Source: Mucilaginibacter sp. (GTDB lineage Bacteria; Bacteroidota; Bacteroidia; Sphingobacteriales; Sphingobacteriaceae). Taken from it: a DNA stretch of 61,903 nucleotides. The position numbers and the translations under genes were made by a program. Positions within the stretch are counted from its first letter, which is position 1, and each line of letters starts with the position of its first letter. This document shows positions 45,092 to 53,620 of this stretch, piece after piece. The notes under the pieces are model-generated. The model was not told the DNA's origin, did no database searches, and was given only the letters and a program-made list of their open reading frames with translations. Location: assembly GCA_025352225.1 (NCBI GenBank), contig JANXTT010000123.1:1-61903 (forward strand), written 5' to 3'.

Positions 45092-45679
45092 TTATACGCG
45101 TCTTAAATAAATGTATAGCTGGTTGGTAAACGTTCCGTTATTGTTTTTTTTCTGATCAATGTATACGTTAGCTTTCAGCGAATTACCGGCCCGCATATTG
45201 CCAAAGGCTCCGGTTGAAGGGATCTTAAAACTAAAGGATGTTTCAAATTTGTAAAAACTAAAGCGCACAGAGCTTTCGTATTCAAAGTGGTTGGGTACTA
45301 AGCATCCTGCGAACAATTTATTGAGCTGATCGAAATAATCCTTCATCTTCGGACTTATTGTTTCAGTAGCAACTGTTTCCTCAACCATCAAGACTTTTGC
45401 CGAGCGGTAATGCAACAATACTCCGGTATCAATAATGGTCGTCTTCATCGCCAACGGAAACTTCTGGAGTGAAGTATATTCAGACGGACTAAGGCCATCA
45501 TTTTTGAACGTGCGCTCCCCTATATAGGATTGAAGCTGGCTTTCTTTAATATCCGTTAAAAATGTTAAAACAGCCTTACATATATCTTCTCCCGAAACGG
45601 GCTTAGCAGCAGGGGTAGGCTGAGCAAACACAGAAAAATTAAATAAAGCAAGTATACTTATTAAATAAACAATTTTCAT
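45092..45679 (-). CDS. Exported protein of unknown function
   Basis: From the ATG at 45679 the protein is 195 aa and begins with a clean Sec signal peptide (MKIVYLISILALFNFSVFAQ). The longer reading from 45724 adds a second start in AT-rich sequence and is unlikely. The mature part is mixed alpha/beta with SGEDICKAVLTFLTDIKESQ at the N-terminal end and YIDQKKNNNGTFTNQLYIYL near the C-terminus. I do not recognise a family. A plausible -33 TTTG/-7 TATATTGC pair lies upstream. It lies 60 bp upstream of the SUMF1-fold gene on the same strand. Confidence 0.7.
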   Translation of the reverse strand: MKIVYLISILALFNFSVFAQPTPAAKPVSGEDICKAVLTFLTDIKESQLQSYIGERTFKNDGLSPSEYTSLQKFPLAMKTTIIDTGVLLHYRSAKVLMVEETVATETISPKMKDYFDQLNKLFAGCLVPNHFEYESSVRFSFYKFETSFSFKIPSTGAFGNMRAGNSLKANVYIDQKKNNNGTFTNQLYIYLRRV

Positions 45680-45996
45680 GATACATATTTTTAATGCAAT
45701 ATACAGAAATGTATTAATTTTCAAATCTCTCCGAGTTTTTTAAATTTTAACACGATATATTAATTAACTACTTGGTTTATAGTGTATTGCCATTAAATTT
45801 TGATAACTAGCTCAATGCTTTATGCAGTTTTTGTCGTATTTACTGCGGCCTTTTAAATTTTTTTTATTGTCTTACCTTGCTTTTTACCGTTTCTACTATT
45901 TCATTAAAAACGCAACCCTGCCCATCTTATTTAATATTGGTTTTGTGGTTCGCGTATTTACTTATATCTTTCGCATACCATCAAACCCTGCAATTT

Positions 45997-47535
45997 GTGT
46001 TAGTTAAAACTTTTGGAAGCGCCGTTTACGGCATTGAGGCAACAACCATTACTGTTGAAGTTAATATTGCTGCCGGTACTAAATACTTTATTGTTGGGTT
46101 ACCCGATAATGCTGTTAAGGAAAGTTATTTCCGGATAGAGTCGGCATTAAAGAACTGTAATTTTAAAATGCCGCGCCAGCAGGTAGTGGTTAATATGGCT
46201 CCTGCAGATATTCGGAAAGAGGGATCCGCATACGACCTTACCATTGCTACGGGTGTATTAGCAGCATCGGGGCAGATAGAAATTGCGGAACTTGATAAAT
46301 ACCTGATCATGGGCGAGCTTTCGCTTGATGGTGGTTTGCAACCGATTAAAGGGGCATTACCAATTGCCATACAGGCACGTAAAGAAGGTTTCAAAGGATT
46401 TATATTGCCCAAACAAAACGCTCGCGAAGCCGCCATTGTTAGCGAACTTGAGGTTTATGGTGTTGAGCGCATTACCGAGGTGGTTGATTTTTTTAATGGG
46501 GACACCGACCTTAAAGCCGAAGTTGTAAACACCCGCGAAGAGTTTTACAATAGTGTAAATAATTACGACAGTGATTTTTCTGAAGTACGCGGACAGGAAA
46601 ATATAAAACGCGCGCTCGAAATTGCCGCCGCCGGGGGGCATAATCTGATATTGATAGGCCCACCCGGTGCTGGGAAAACCATGCTTGCACGTAGGCTGCC
46701 ATCCATATTGCCGCCGTTAAGTTTGTATGAATCTTTAGAAACCACCAAAATCCACTCGGTTGCCGGGAAACTTTCCACAGCTGATGCCTTAGTTACGATT
46801 AGGCCATTCCGGTCGCCTCATCATACCATCAGTGATGTTGCATTAGTTGGTGGTGGCACCAACCCCCAGCCTGGCGAAATATCACTGGCACATAACGGGG
46901 TTTTGTTTCTGGACGAATTACCTGAGTTTAAACGGAGTGTATTGGAAGTAATGCGCCAACCATTAGAAGAACGGAGGATAACAGTGTCGCGTGCACGGTT
47001 TTCTGTTGATTATCCCTCCAGCTTTATGCTGATAGCCTCTATGAACCCTTGCCCTTGCGGTTACTATAACCATCCCGAAAAAGAGTGTGTTTGCCCTCCG
47101 GGAATGGTGCAAAAATACCTCAGCAAAATATCGGGGCCATTGCTGGATAGAATTGACCTGCATGTGGAGGTTACACCCGTAAACTTTACCGAGCTATCAT
47201 CAGAAAGGTTATCCGAAAAAAGTGAGTTTGTGCGTGAGCGGGTAATTCAAGCCCGTGATATACAATCAAAGCGGTTTGACGATCAGCAAGGCCTTCACTC
47301 CAATGCGCAGATGAGCACTAAAATGGTACGCGAACTTTGCAAAATAGACGAGGCCGGACAAACCCTCTTAAAAAAAGCGATGGAAAAACTGGGCCTTTCG
47401 GCAAGGGCGTATGACCGTATTCTGAAAGTATCACGCACCATTGCCGATCTTGCCGCCAGCGAAGATATCAAACTGGAACATCTGGCCGAAGCCATACATT
47501 ACAGAAGCCTGGATAGAGAGAATTGGGCGGGATAA
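45997..47535 (+). CDS. comM: ComM/YifB-type Mg-chelatase-like AAA+ ATPase
   Basis: A 512-aa AAA+ protein; the family includes ComM, which promotes branch migration during natural transformation and recombination. I place the start at the GTG at 45997 (MLVKTFGSAVYGIEATTITV), because that N-terminus is the conserved one; the longer reading from 45877 would add 40 hydrophobic, unconserved residues. Features are the N-terminal Lon-like domain (about 1-170), Walker A GPPGAGKTMLARRLPS (about 220-235), the arginine/sensor region ELPEFKRSVLEVMRQPLEE (about 307-325), and the Cys-rich MNPCPCGYYNHPEKECVCPP (about 349-368). Non-ATG start is the main uncertainty. Confidence 0.92.
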   Translation: MLVKTFGSAVYGIEATTITVEVNIAAGTKYFIVGLPDNAVKESYFRIESALKNCNFKMPRQQVVVNMAPADIRKEGSAYDLTIATGVLAASGQIEIAELDKYLIMGELSLDGGLQPIKGALPIAIQARKEGFKGFILPKQNAREAAIVSELEVYGVERITEVVDFFNGDTDLKAEVVNTREEFYNSVNNYDSDFSEVRGQENIKRALEIAAAGGHNLILIGPPGAGKTMLARRLPSILPPLSLYESLETTKIHSVAGKLSTADALVTIRPFRSPHHTISDVALVGGGTNPQPGEISLAHNGVLFLDELPEFKRSVLEVMRQPLEERRITVSRARFSVDYPSSFMLIASMNPCPCGYYNHPEKECVCPPGMVQKYLSKISGPLLDRIDLHVEVTPVNFTELSSERLSEKSEFVRERVIQARDIQSKRFDDQQGLHSNAQMSTKMVRELCKIDEAGQTLLKKAMEKLGLSARAYDRILKVSRTIADLAASEDIKLEHLAEAIHYRSLDRENWAG

Positions 47536-47558
47536 TCTCTTAGTTACTATATACATTG

Positions 47559-47954
47559 ATGCAAAAACTTAAGCTGTTCTATTTTATTCTTGTTTTTATA
47601 ACTATGTTAATAGGATTACTTTCAAGGCGTTTTTCTATCATACCTTTATGGATAGGAGATGTATTGTGGGCAGCGATGGTTTATTCTATAGTGAGGGTTT
47701 TATTTACCCGCCATACTATGAAATGGGCAGCTACCGTAAGCTTATTGTTCAGCTTCTCTATAGAAATAAGCCAGCTCTACCAGCAACCCTGGATCAATAA
47801 AATCCGGGCAACCACTTTGGGCCATTTGGTATTAGGGCAAACTTTTTCCTGGGGCGATATGTTGAGTTATACGCTAGGCGTCAGTATGGTATTTATACTT
47901 GATAACCTAATCATTAGTAAGTTAGGGCCAAAGCCCGGGAGCCTGTTTTTTTAA
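47559..47954 (+). CDS. DUF2809 family membrane protein
   Basis: A small integral membrane protein of 131 aa from the ATG at 47559 (a TTG at 47556 is directly adjacent). It has four hydrophobic segments. Family-type features are GLLSRRFSIIPLWIGDVLWA near the N-terminus and FSIEISQLYQQPWINKIRAT at about 68-87, then LGQTFSWGDMLSYTLGV. The function of DUF2809 is unknown. It begins 23 bp after comM and its last four bases overlap the convergent DUF2306 gene. Confidence 0.85.
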   Translation: MQKLKLFYFILVFITMLIGLLSRRFSIIPLWIGDVLWAAMVYSIVRVLFTRHTMKWAATVSLLFSFSIEISQLYQQPWINKIRATTLGHLVLGQTFSWGDMLSYTLGVSMVFILDNLIISKLGPKPGSLFF

Positions 47955-48649
47955 GCTGCGGGCTGAGGTGCTTTAGCCAAATCAAATTTACGGGTGTATT
48001 TTACAACCAATAAGCTTATCATTATGCCTCCAATAACACCAGGCAGCACCCATACCAAAATCGGAGGTAAAAAGTGAACATTAACCACACAAAAAGCGGT
48101 AAACGTTGCAATATATGCACTCAGTATCCTGATAAAGTGGTTAAAAAACCATTGCATTTTTTTGGGCGGATTATTGGATAACAATCCTTTAACATCTGCA
48201 CGGGCGGCTATACCCATGCCTGTACCAAAAATGAGGTACAATAGACCCAAAAACAGAGCTGTATGATGTGCAATGGCATTTGTTAACCTATAACCACCAT
48301 ATAATAACATTATTAATGATGTTGTTAAAGTAAGTAGCGCTATCAGCTTATCTACAAACCGCGAATGCGCTTTATCTCTATGAAGCGCAATTGCTCTTAC
48401 CCCCGTAAAAGTTAAATAAAAGCTCAACGTAGCAATGCAAAGCAGAAATTGCAGAAATGGCTTTTCGGGATTAATCAAAAAAAGCCCTAATGTAGATGCC
48501 GACACACCATACATGGCCCATGCATATATTTTACCTGTTTTGCGGTGAACCTTATTGCCTTTTTGGACAACCATGGGTACTATACCTATAGTGAGAGCCG
48601 TAAAGCCGCAAATAACATGGAAGATCAGAATAAGTTGATGAATATTCAT
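47951..48649 (-). CDS. DUF2306-like membrane protein
   Basis: A 232-aa membrane protein with about seven hydrophobic segments. The N-terminus has LILIFHVICGFTALTIGIVP, then the typical loop KGNKVHRKTGKIYAWAMYG (about 31-49). Later segments include SAYIATFTAFCVVNVHFLPP. The pattern agrees with DUF2306 (a heme-free, cytochrome-like membrane family of unknown role). It ends overlapping the DUF2809 stop by 4 bp, on the opposite strand. Confidence 0.78.
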   Translation of the reverse strand: MNIHQLILIFHVICGFTALTIGIVPMVVQKGNKVHRKTGKIYAWAMYGVSASTLGLFLINPEKPFLQFLLCIATLSFYLTFTGVRAIALHRDKAHSRFVDKLIALLTLTTSLIMLLYGGYRLTNAIAHHTALFLGLLYLIFGTGMGIAARADVKGLLSNNPPKKMQWFFNHFIRILSAYIATFTAFCVVNVHFLPPILVWVLPGVIGGIMISLLVVKYTRKFDLAKAPQPAA

Positions 48650-48734
48650 GATACGGTTTTAATATAATGAAAGTAATCAAAACTACTACAATAACGTTTA
48701 TTTTATGTAAATTTATTAAAACCATTTAACCCTG

Positions 48735-49196
48735 ATGAATAATCCCAACCAACAACCGTCAAGCTTTATAGTATTGCAAATTATCCATGGAGGCCTTTGC
48801 TTAAGCCCCCTTTTATTTTTAATAGTTACCTCATCTATTAATAAAAATCAGGCCCATTCTGATATCCGACCCAATGATGTTCCATTAATTTATGCTGCAC
48901 TCATCGCCGCCCTGGTTTCGCCTGTCGCGGGTAATTATATTTTCAGAAAAAAGTTGTTGGAAATTGATGCCAATAGTGCTGTTGCCGAAAAATTTAAAGC
49001 ATACCTCACAATTTGCATTATCAGGTATGCTTTACTTGAAGCAGCGGCATTGTTTAATATTGTAACGGCATTTCTTACCGGTAATTTAATTGCCAGTGTA
49101 GCATCAGTAATTTTACTTTTATATATGGTAATGATCAGGCCGGTTAAAACTAAAGTAATTAATGAGCTTAACATATCATACCCCGATACGCTGTAA
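48735..49196 (+). CDS. Hypothetical four-helix membrane protein
   Basis: A 153-aa protein starting NNPNQQPSSFIVLQIIHGGL with hydrophobic segments at about 12-32, 49-68, 88-110 and 114-132. The family is not recognised. It resembles small membrane proteins common in Bacteroidota that lack catalytic motifs. It begins 85 bp from the divergent DUF2306 gene, so the two may share a regulatory region. It ends before an SPW-motif protein gene on the same strand. Confidence 0.7.
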   Translation: MNNPNQQPSSFIVLQIIHGGLCLSPLLFLIVTSSINKNQAHSDIRPNDVPLIYAALIAALVSPVAGNYIFRKKLLEIDANSAVAEKFKAYLTICIIRYALLEAAALFNIVTAFLTGNLIASVASVILLLYMVMIRPVKTKVINELNISYPDTL

Positions 49197-49300
49197 TAGC
49201 CTGAAATCGCAATTAATATAATACTCAATTTTGTAACAAACGTATTGATTTATACGTTATTAGGTTAACCAATTAAATGTTTTACCTAATATGTATGATC

Positions 49301-49735
49301 ATGAAAACTATCATTTCAACGTCGTTTTATGCATATCTAAATTATATCGGTAGCATCCTGCTTCTTTTATCGCCCTGGTTGTTTGGGTTTGATGAGTTAA
49401 AGGGAGGTAGTGCCTCTATATTTATTCCGGTTTTCACGGGTATGTCGTTACTTACTATGGCTCTTTTTACAAATAATGAGCTAGGCGTTTTTAAAGCATT
49501 CCCAATGCAGCTACATCTGGTTATCACCGCATTTTCGGGATTTTTTTTATTAACATCCCCCTGGTTATTTGATTTTTACGCGCAGGTGTACATCCCCCAT
49601 GTTTGCTTAGGCTCCTTTTTTCTGTTAGCAGGCATTTTTACAGCAAACTCACCATTTTTAGTAAGGCCACACCATGCGCTCCGCGAGGCAGGCATCACGT
49701 CGATAGATGCTAACGAGGGTCGTTTGATGGTTTAA
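49301..49735 (+). CDS. SPW-repeat membrane protein
   Basis: A 144-aa membrane protein (ATG at 49301; further in-frame starts at 49277 and 49295 add up to eight residues). Four hydrophobic segments form two related halves. The first contains LLLSPWLFGFDE (about 25-36) and the second LLTSPWLFDFYA (about 85-96). This duplicated SPW motif is the mark of the SPW repeat family. Function is unknown; no partner gene is adjacent in the same operon. A -7 box is not evident. Confidence 0.8.
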   Translation: MKTIISTSFYAYLNYIGSILLLLSPWLFGFDELKGGSASIFIPVFTGMSLLTMALFTNNELGVFKAFPMQLHLVITAFSGFFLLTSPWLFDFYAQVYIPHVCLGSFFLLAGIFTANSPFLVRPHHALREAGITSIDANEGRLMV

Positions 49736-49758
49736 TATTGCATGTGCTGCTTTTAATA

Positions 49759-49787
49759 AAAGAAACCCGGCCGATGCCGGGTTCTTT
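49759..49787 (-). terminator. Terminator of nrdJ (possibly bidirectional)
   Basis: The core AACCCGGC-cgat-GCCGGGTT (49764-49783) is perfect over 8 bp and extends to AAAGAA/TTCTTT with one bulge. On the minus strand it follows nrdJ and leads into T-rich sequence. On the plus strand it follows the SPW gene, with a weaker ctttcac tail. Confidence 0.75.
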
Positions 49788-49825
49788 CACATTAATAGTA
49801 CATATAATTAGGGTAGCAATTTTTT

Positions 49826-52800
49826 TTAACTACAGCCCATGCTGTTGCCGCAGTTTAAACATTTATAGCAAGTGCCGGAGCGCAGTGTTGTATGGCCACA
49901 TACATTACAACTTGGCGCATCACTTTGTACGCCCATGCTCAAATCTACACTCATGTGTTTTTTATTACCATTTCCGCTATAAGTTGCGGCTTTTACCGGT
50001 TCGTACACATTAGTACTATCTGGATTGAGGTCTTCGTCCCCCATCTGCGGGTTGCCTGTAATACCATTCTGTTCGGTTATTACGTGTACAAGGTCGGTCC
50101 GGTTTTGGTACTCGTAGCCCAGCATCCTGAAAATATAATCAATAATAGATGTTGAACTTTTAATATTAGGGTGGCCTACCACCATACCCGCGGGCTCAAA
50201 ACGAGTAAAGGTAAATTTCTCTACATACTCCTCCAGCGGAACCCCATATTGCAAACCAACCGACACCGCGATAGCAAAACAGTTCATTAATGAGCGGAAT
50301 GTTGCCCCCTCTTTATGCATATCCACAAAAATCTCCCCTAAGGTGCCGTCCTCATATTCACCAGTACGTACAAATACGGTTTGCCCATCAATACTAGCTT
50401 TTTGGGTAAAGCCGCGGCGCTTAAACGGCAAACTCTTTTTCTGTACCACGCGCGATAGCTGGCGCATAAAATGCGTGTCTTTAGACCGCTCCATAATGGC
50501 TATGGCAGCTTCCAGAACCTGGTCGGGAGTAAGGTCGCTTAGTTTAACGTTGGCAGCTTCGCCTAACACCTCTTCTACTGTATCCAGCTTTTCGGCTACT
50601 TCTTCCTTTTGGTCAGATTTGGTTGACAATGGTTGTGATAGTTTGCATCCATCCCTGTAAAGGGCATTAGCCTTTAAGCCCAATTGCCACGACAACTGGT
50701 AACAATCTTTAATCTGGTCAACTTTGGCGTCATTAGGCAGGTTAATCGTTTTTGAAATAGCTCCCGAAAGGAATGGTTGCGCAGCCGCCATCATTTTTAT
50801 ATGCCCATGTGCATGAATGTAGCGCTGGCCTTTAGCACCACATTTATTGGCGCAATCAAATATTGGATAATGCTCCGTTTTTAAATACGGTGCTCCCTCT
50901 ATGGTCATATTGCCACAGATGTATTCGTTAGCTTCGGCAATTTCTTTTTTGCTATACCCTAAAGCACGTAACAGGTTAAAATCTGCTGCGTTATACTGCT
51001 CTGCAGTAAATCCCAGCCGTTTAAGGCAATCTTCGCCTACGGTCCATACATTAAATGCAAAACTAATCTCAAAGGCCGAAACTACGGCTTTGTCCAGTTT
51101 TTCTAATTCTTCATCATTTAAGCCCTTGGCTTTAAGTGTATTAAGATTAACATTGGGAGCACCGTTTAAGGTAGCTGTTCCTTTTGCGTAATTAATAATT
51201 GCTGTAACCTCGTGGTCGGTATATTTTAAGGTTCTTAACGCGGCCGGCACAGCCTGGTTAATGATCTTAAAATAGCCCCCGCCCGATAACTTTTTAAATT
51301 TAACCAATGCAAAATCGGGCTCAATGCCGGTGGTATCACAATCCATAACCAAACCAATGGTTCCGGTAGGGGCAATTACGGTGGTTTGAGCATTACGGTA
51401 GCCGTATTTAACCCCCATTTCAACGGCTTTGTCCCAGGCGTTGCAAGCGGCAGACAGTAGGTAGTCCGGGCAATGTTTCTGGTCTATTCCGGGAGGCAAT
51501 ATTTCCAGGCCTTCGTAATTTTCAACCGAATTATAGGCCGCATAGCGGTGATTGCGCATTACACGCATCATATGTTGTTTGTTGTCTTTGTACTTACGGA
51601 AGGGGCCCATCTCGCGGGCCATCTCGGCTGATGTGGCATATGCGGTGCCCGTCATAATCGCTGTAATTGCGCCTCCTATGGCGCGCGCCTTATCACTATC
51701 ATATGGGATGCCGTTAACCATCAATGCCGACCCCAGGTTGGCATAGCCTAAGCCAAGTGTACGATAGTCATATGATAACTGTGCCACATCCTTTGACGGG
51801 AATTGTGCCATTAATACGGATATTTCTAATACGATGGTCCAGATGCGGCAGGTATGTTCAAACCCTTTTACATCAAACGCGCGCGTTTTTTCGTCAAAAT
51901 AATGAGCCAGGTTAATAGATGCCAGGTTGCATGCTGTATTATCCAAAAACATATACTCCGAACATGGGTTTGACGCGTTAATACGGCCGCCTTCGGGGCA
52001 GGTATGCCATTCGTTAATAGTGGTATCATATTGTACTCCCGGATCGGCACAGGCCCATGCGGCAAATGCAACATCGTCCCATAGTTTTTGTGAGGGAATG
52101 GATTTGATTACACGGCCATTCATACGGCTGGTTAGATCCCAGTTTTTACCTTTTTTTAATGCATTAAAAAAGCTGTTGGGAATACGTACAGAATTGTTGG
52201 AGTTTTGGCCAGATACCGTTCGGTATGCCTCGCCTTCATAGTCGGACGAGTAACCGGCCGCTATCAATGCGGCTACTTTTTTCTCTTCTTCAACTTTCCA
52301 ATTTACAAAACCTTCAATTTCGGGATGGTCAAGGTCAAGGCAAACCATTTTAGCGGCCCTGCGGGTAGTTCCGCCAGATTTGATAGCACCAGCGGCTCTA
52401 TCGCCTATTTTAAGGAACGACATCAGACCCGATGAATAACCGCCGCCTGATAGTTTTTCGCTTTCACCACGTATTTTGGAAAAATTGGTGCCAACGCCAG
52501 ACCCATATTTAAATATCCGGGCCTCGCGAACCCAAAGGTCCATAATGCCTCCCTCATTCACCAGGTCATCATCTACCGAAAGGATGAAACAAGCGTGTGG
52601 CTGCGGCCGCTCATATGCCGAAGTGGATTTTTCGAGCTTTTCGGTTACCGGATTAACAAAATAATGGCCCTGGGGTTTCCCGGTTATGCCATATGTGGTA
52701 TGCAGGCCCGTATTAAACCATTGTGGCGAATTGGGTGCCGCTAATTGACCAACTAATGTGTACACTAATTCATCGTAAAAAATATGAGCATCTTTTGGCG

Positions 52801-53149
52801 AAGCAAAATAACCATGCCGCTGGCCCCAGTATTTCCAGCAGTTTGCCATACGGTGAGCCACTTGTTTTATACTGTGTTCCCCTCCGGTTGTTCCATCTGC
52901 CAAGGGCACGCCCGCCTTGCGAAAGTATTTTTGTGCCAATATGTCTGTTGCTACCTGCGACCATGTTTTTGGCACTTCTACGTTGGTCATTTCAAAAACA
53001 GCATCACCCGATGGGTTACGTATAACCGACGATCGTTTTTCGTATTTAAACTGATCGTACACATCAACACCTTCTTTGCTGAAGTATCTTTCCAGCTTTA
53101 AGCCTTTTGAAGGTGTGCCTGTTACTTTTTTTGAAATGCCTTTACTCAT
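49826..53149 (-). CDS. nrdJ: Adenosylcobalamin-dependent ribonucleotide reductase (class II)
   Basis: Reduces ribonucleotides to deoxyribonucleotides using adenosylcobalamin; works with or without oxygen. The 1107-aa chain contains SPQWFNTGLHTTYGI (about 139-153), the substrate-binding pieces KYGSGVGTNFSKIRG (about 214-228) and the active-site region NPCSEYMFLDNTACNLASIN (about 389-408). The radical-site LSGGGYFKIINQAV and APTGTIGLVMDCDTTGIEPD (about 591-610) follow. The C-terminus is Cys-rich (CNVCGHTTLRSGTCYKCLNC) and contains the redox-active CxxC-type pairs. No class I or III RNR is in this window. No B12-box sequence was found upstream. A -7 box lies at 53204-53211. Confidence 0.97.
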   Translation of the reverse strand: MSKGISKKVTGTPSKGLKLERYFSKEGVDVYDQFKYEKRSSVIRNPSGDAVFEMTNVEVPKTWSQVATDILAQKYFRKAGVPLADGTTGGEHSIKQVAHRMANCWKYWGQRHGYFASPKDAHIFYDELVYTLVGQLAAPNSPQWFNTGLHTTYGITGKPQGHYFVNPVTEKLEKSTSAYERPQPHACFILSVDDDLVNEGGIMDLWVREARIFKYGSGVGTNFSKIRGESEKLSGGGYSSGLMSFLKIGDRAAGAIKSGGTTRRAAKMVCLDLDHPEIEGFVNWKVEEEKKVAALIAAGYSSDYEGEAYRTVSGQNSNNSVRIPNSFFNALKKGKNWDLTSRMNGRVIKSIPSQKLWDDVAFAAWACADPGVQYDTTINEWHTCPEGGRINASNPCSEYMFLDNTACNLASINLAHYFDEKTRAFDVKGFEHTCRIWTIVLEISVLMAQFPSKDVAQLSYDYRTLGLGYANLGSALMVNGIPYDSDKARAIGGAITAIMTGTAYATSAEMAREMGPFRKYKDNKQHMMRVMRNHRYAAYNSVENYEGLEILPPGIDQKHCPDYLLSAACNAWDKAVEMGVKYGYRNAQTTVIAPTGTIGLVMDCDTTGIEPDFALVKFKKLSGGGYFKIINQAVPAALRTLKYTDHEVTAIINYAKGTATLNGAPNVNLNTLKAKGLNDEELEKLDKAVVSAFEISFAFNVWTVGEDCLKRLGFTAEQYNAADFNLLRALGYSKKEIAEANEYICGNMTIEGAPYLKTEHYPIFDCANKCGAKGQRYIHAHGHIKMMAAAQPFLSGAISKTINLPNDAKVDQIKDCYQLSWQLGLKANALYRDGCKLSQPLSTKSDQKEEVAEKLDTVEEVLGEAANVKLSDLTPDQVLEAAIAIMERSKDTHFMRQLSRVVQKKSLPFKRRGFTQKASIDGQTVFVRTGEYEDGTLGEIFVDMHKEGATFRSLMNCFAIAVSVGLQYGVPLEEYVEKFTFTRFEPAGMVVGHPNIKSSTSIIDYIFRMLGYEYQNRTDLVHVITEQNGITGNPQMGDEDLNPDSTNVYEPVKAATYSGNGNKKHMSVDLSMGVQSDAPSCNVCGHTTLRSGTCYKCLNCGNSMGCS

Positions 53150-53203
53150 ATCTGTATGTATTAGAAGTTTTTGTGCGTTTAAAAAACTTTAGGGTGTTTT
53201 ACT

Positions 53204-53211
53204 CAAATTTA
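53204..53211 (-). promoter_or_regulatory. -7 box of nrdJ
   Basis: Minus-strand TAAATTTG matches TAnnTTTG, with transcription predicted near 53200. No TTG lies 19-20 nt further upstream. Confidence 0.4.
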
Positions 53212-53414
53212 TCTTTCTCATTGGCGCATTTCTATTTTAAGTTATCCACATGCTGTTAGCAGCCTTCACGGATATGTAGCCGCAATTGGTAAATAATTAG
53301 TTTACAATAAATTAACGCTGTTGAAAACTTAAAAACAGGCGAAAAACATTTCTTTTAAGTTAAAAACAAAATGAAGGAAGTGTGGGAAAATAATTTATCC
53401 GGAGGTATTAAGCC

Positions 53415-53450
53415 AACGGGCCAGTAAAATAAATATTTTACTGGCCCGTT
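53415..53450. terminator. 16-bp perfect hairpin downstream of the M56 gene
   Basis: AACGGGCCAGTAAAAT and ATTTTACTGGCCCGTT form a perfect 16-bp stem with loop aaat, about 170 bases after the M56 gene stop on the minus strand. There is no T-tract on either side, so it may act as an RNA 3' end stabiliser or binding site; a terminator role is the default guess. Confidence 0.45.
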
Positions 53451-53620
53451 ATTAATGATCTATGCTATCAATGTGTAACCTTATTAAACCATTGCTGCTA
53501 AGGACAGTCAAAAAAAGTAAAACAAATGAAAGCACTGATGAAAGTTATTATAATATACTGGAATTACTATTTTGGCAGCATGGATATGTTGTTTGAACAA
53601 CTTTGCATGGCAAGGGTGTA

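Larger units (their letters stand above)
53150..53620. other. Intergenic region between nrdJ and the M56 gene
   Basis: These 471 bases hold the nrdJ -7 box (minus-strand TAAATTTG, plus 53204-53211, giving a leader of about 50 nt) and a 16-bp perfect hairpin at 53415-53450. I see no cobalamin riboswitch. A plus-strand reading frame of about 32 codons near 53526 has no support beyond being open. Confidence 0.6.

Noticed and set aside
45877..45996. Extension of the ComM/YifB frame by 40 codons
   Set aside because: The added residues are hydrophobic and not part of the conserved family N-terminus, which begins at the GTG at 45997.
53150..53400. Cobalamin riboswitch upstream of the B12-dependent reductase
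   Set aside because: No B12-box sequence or its reverse complement is seen in the nrdJ leader; a covariance search would settle it.
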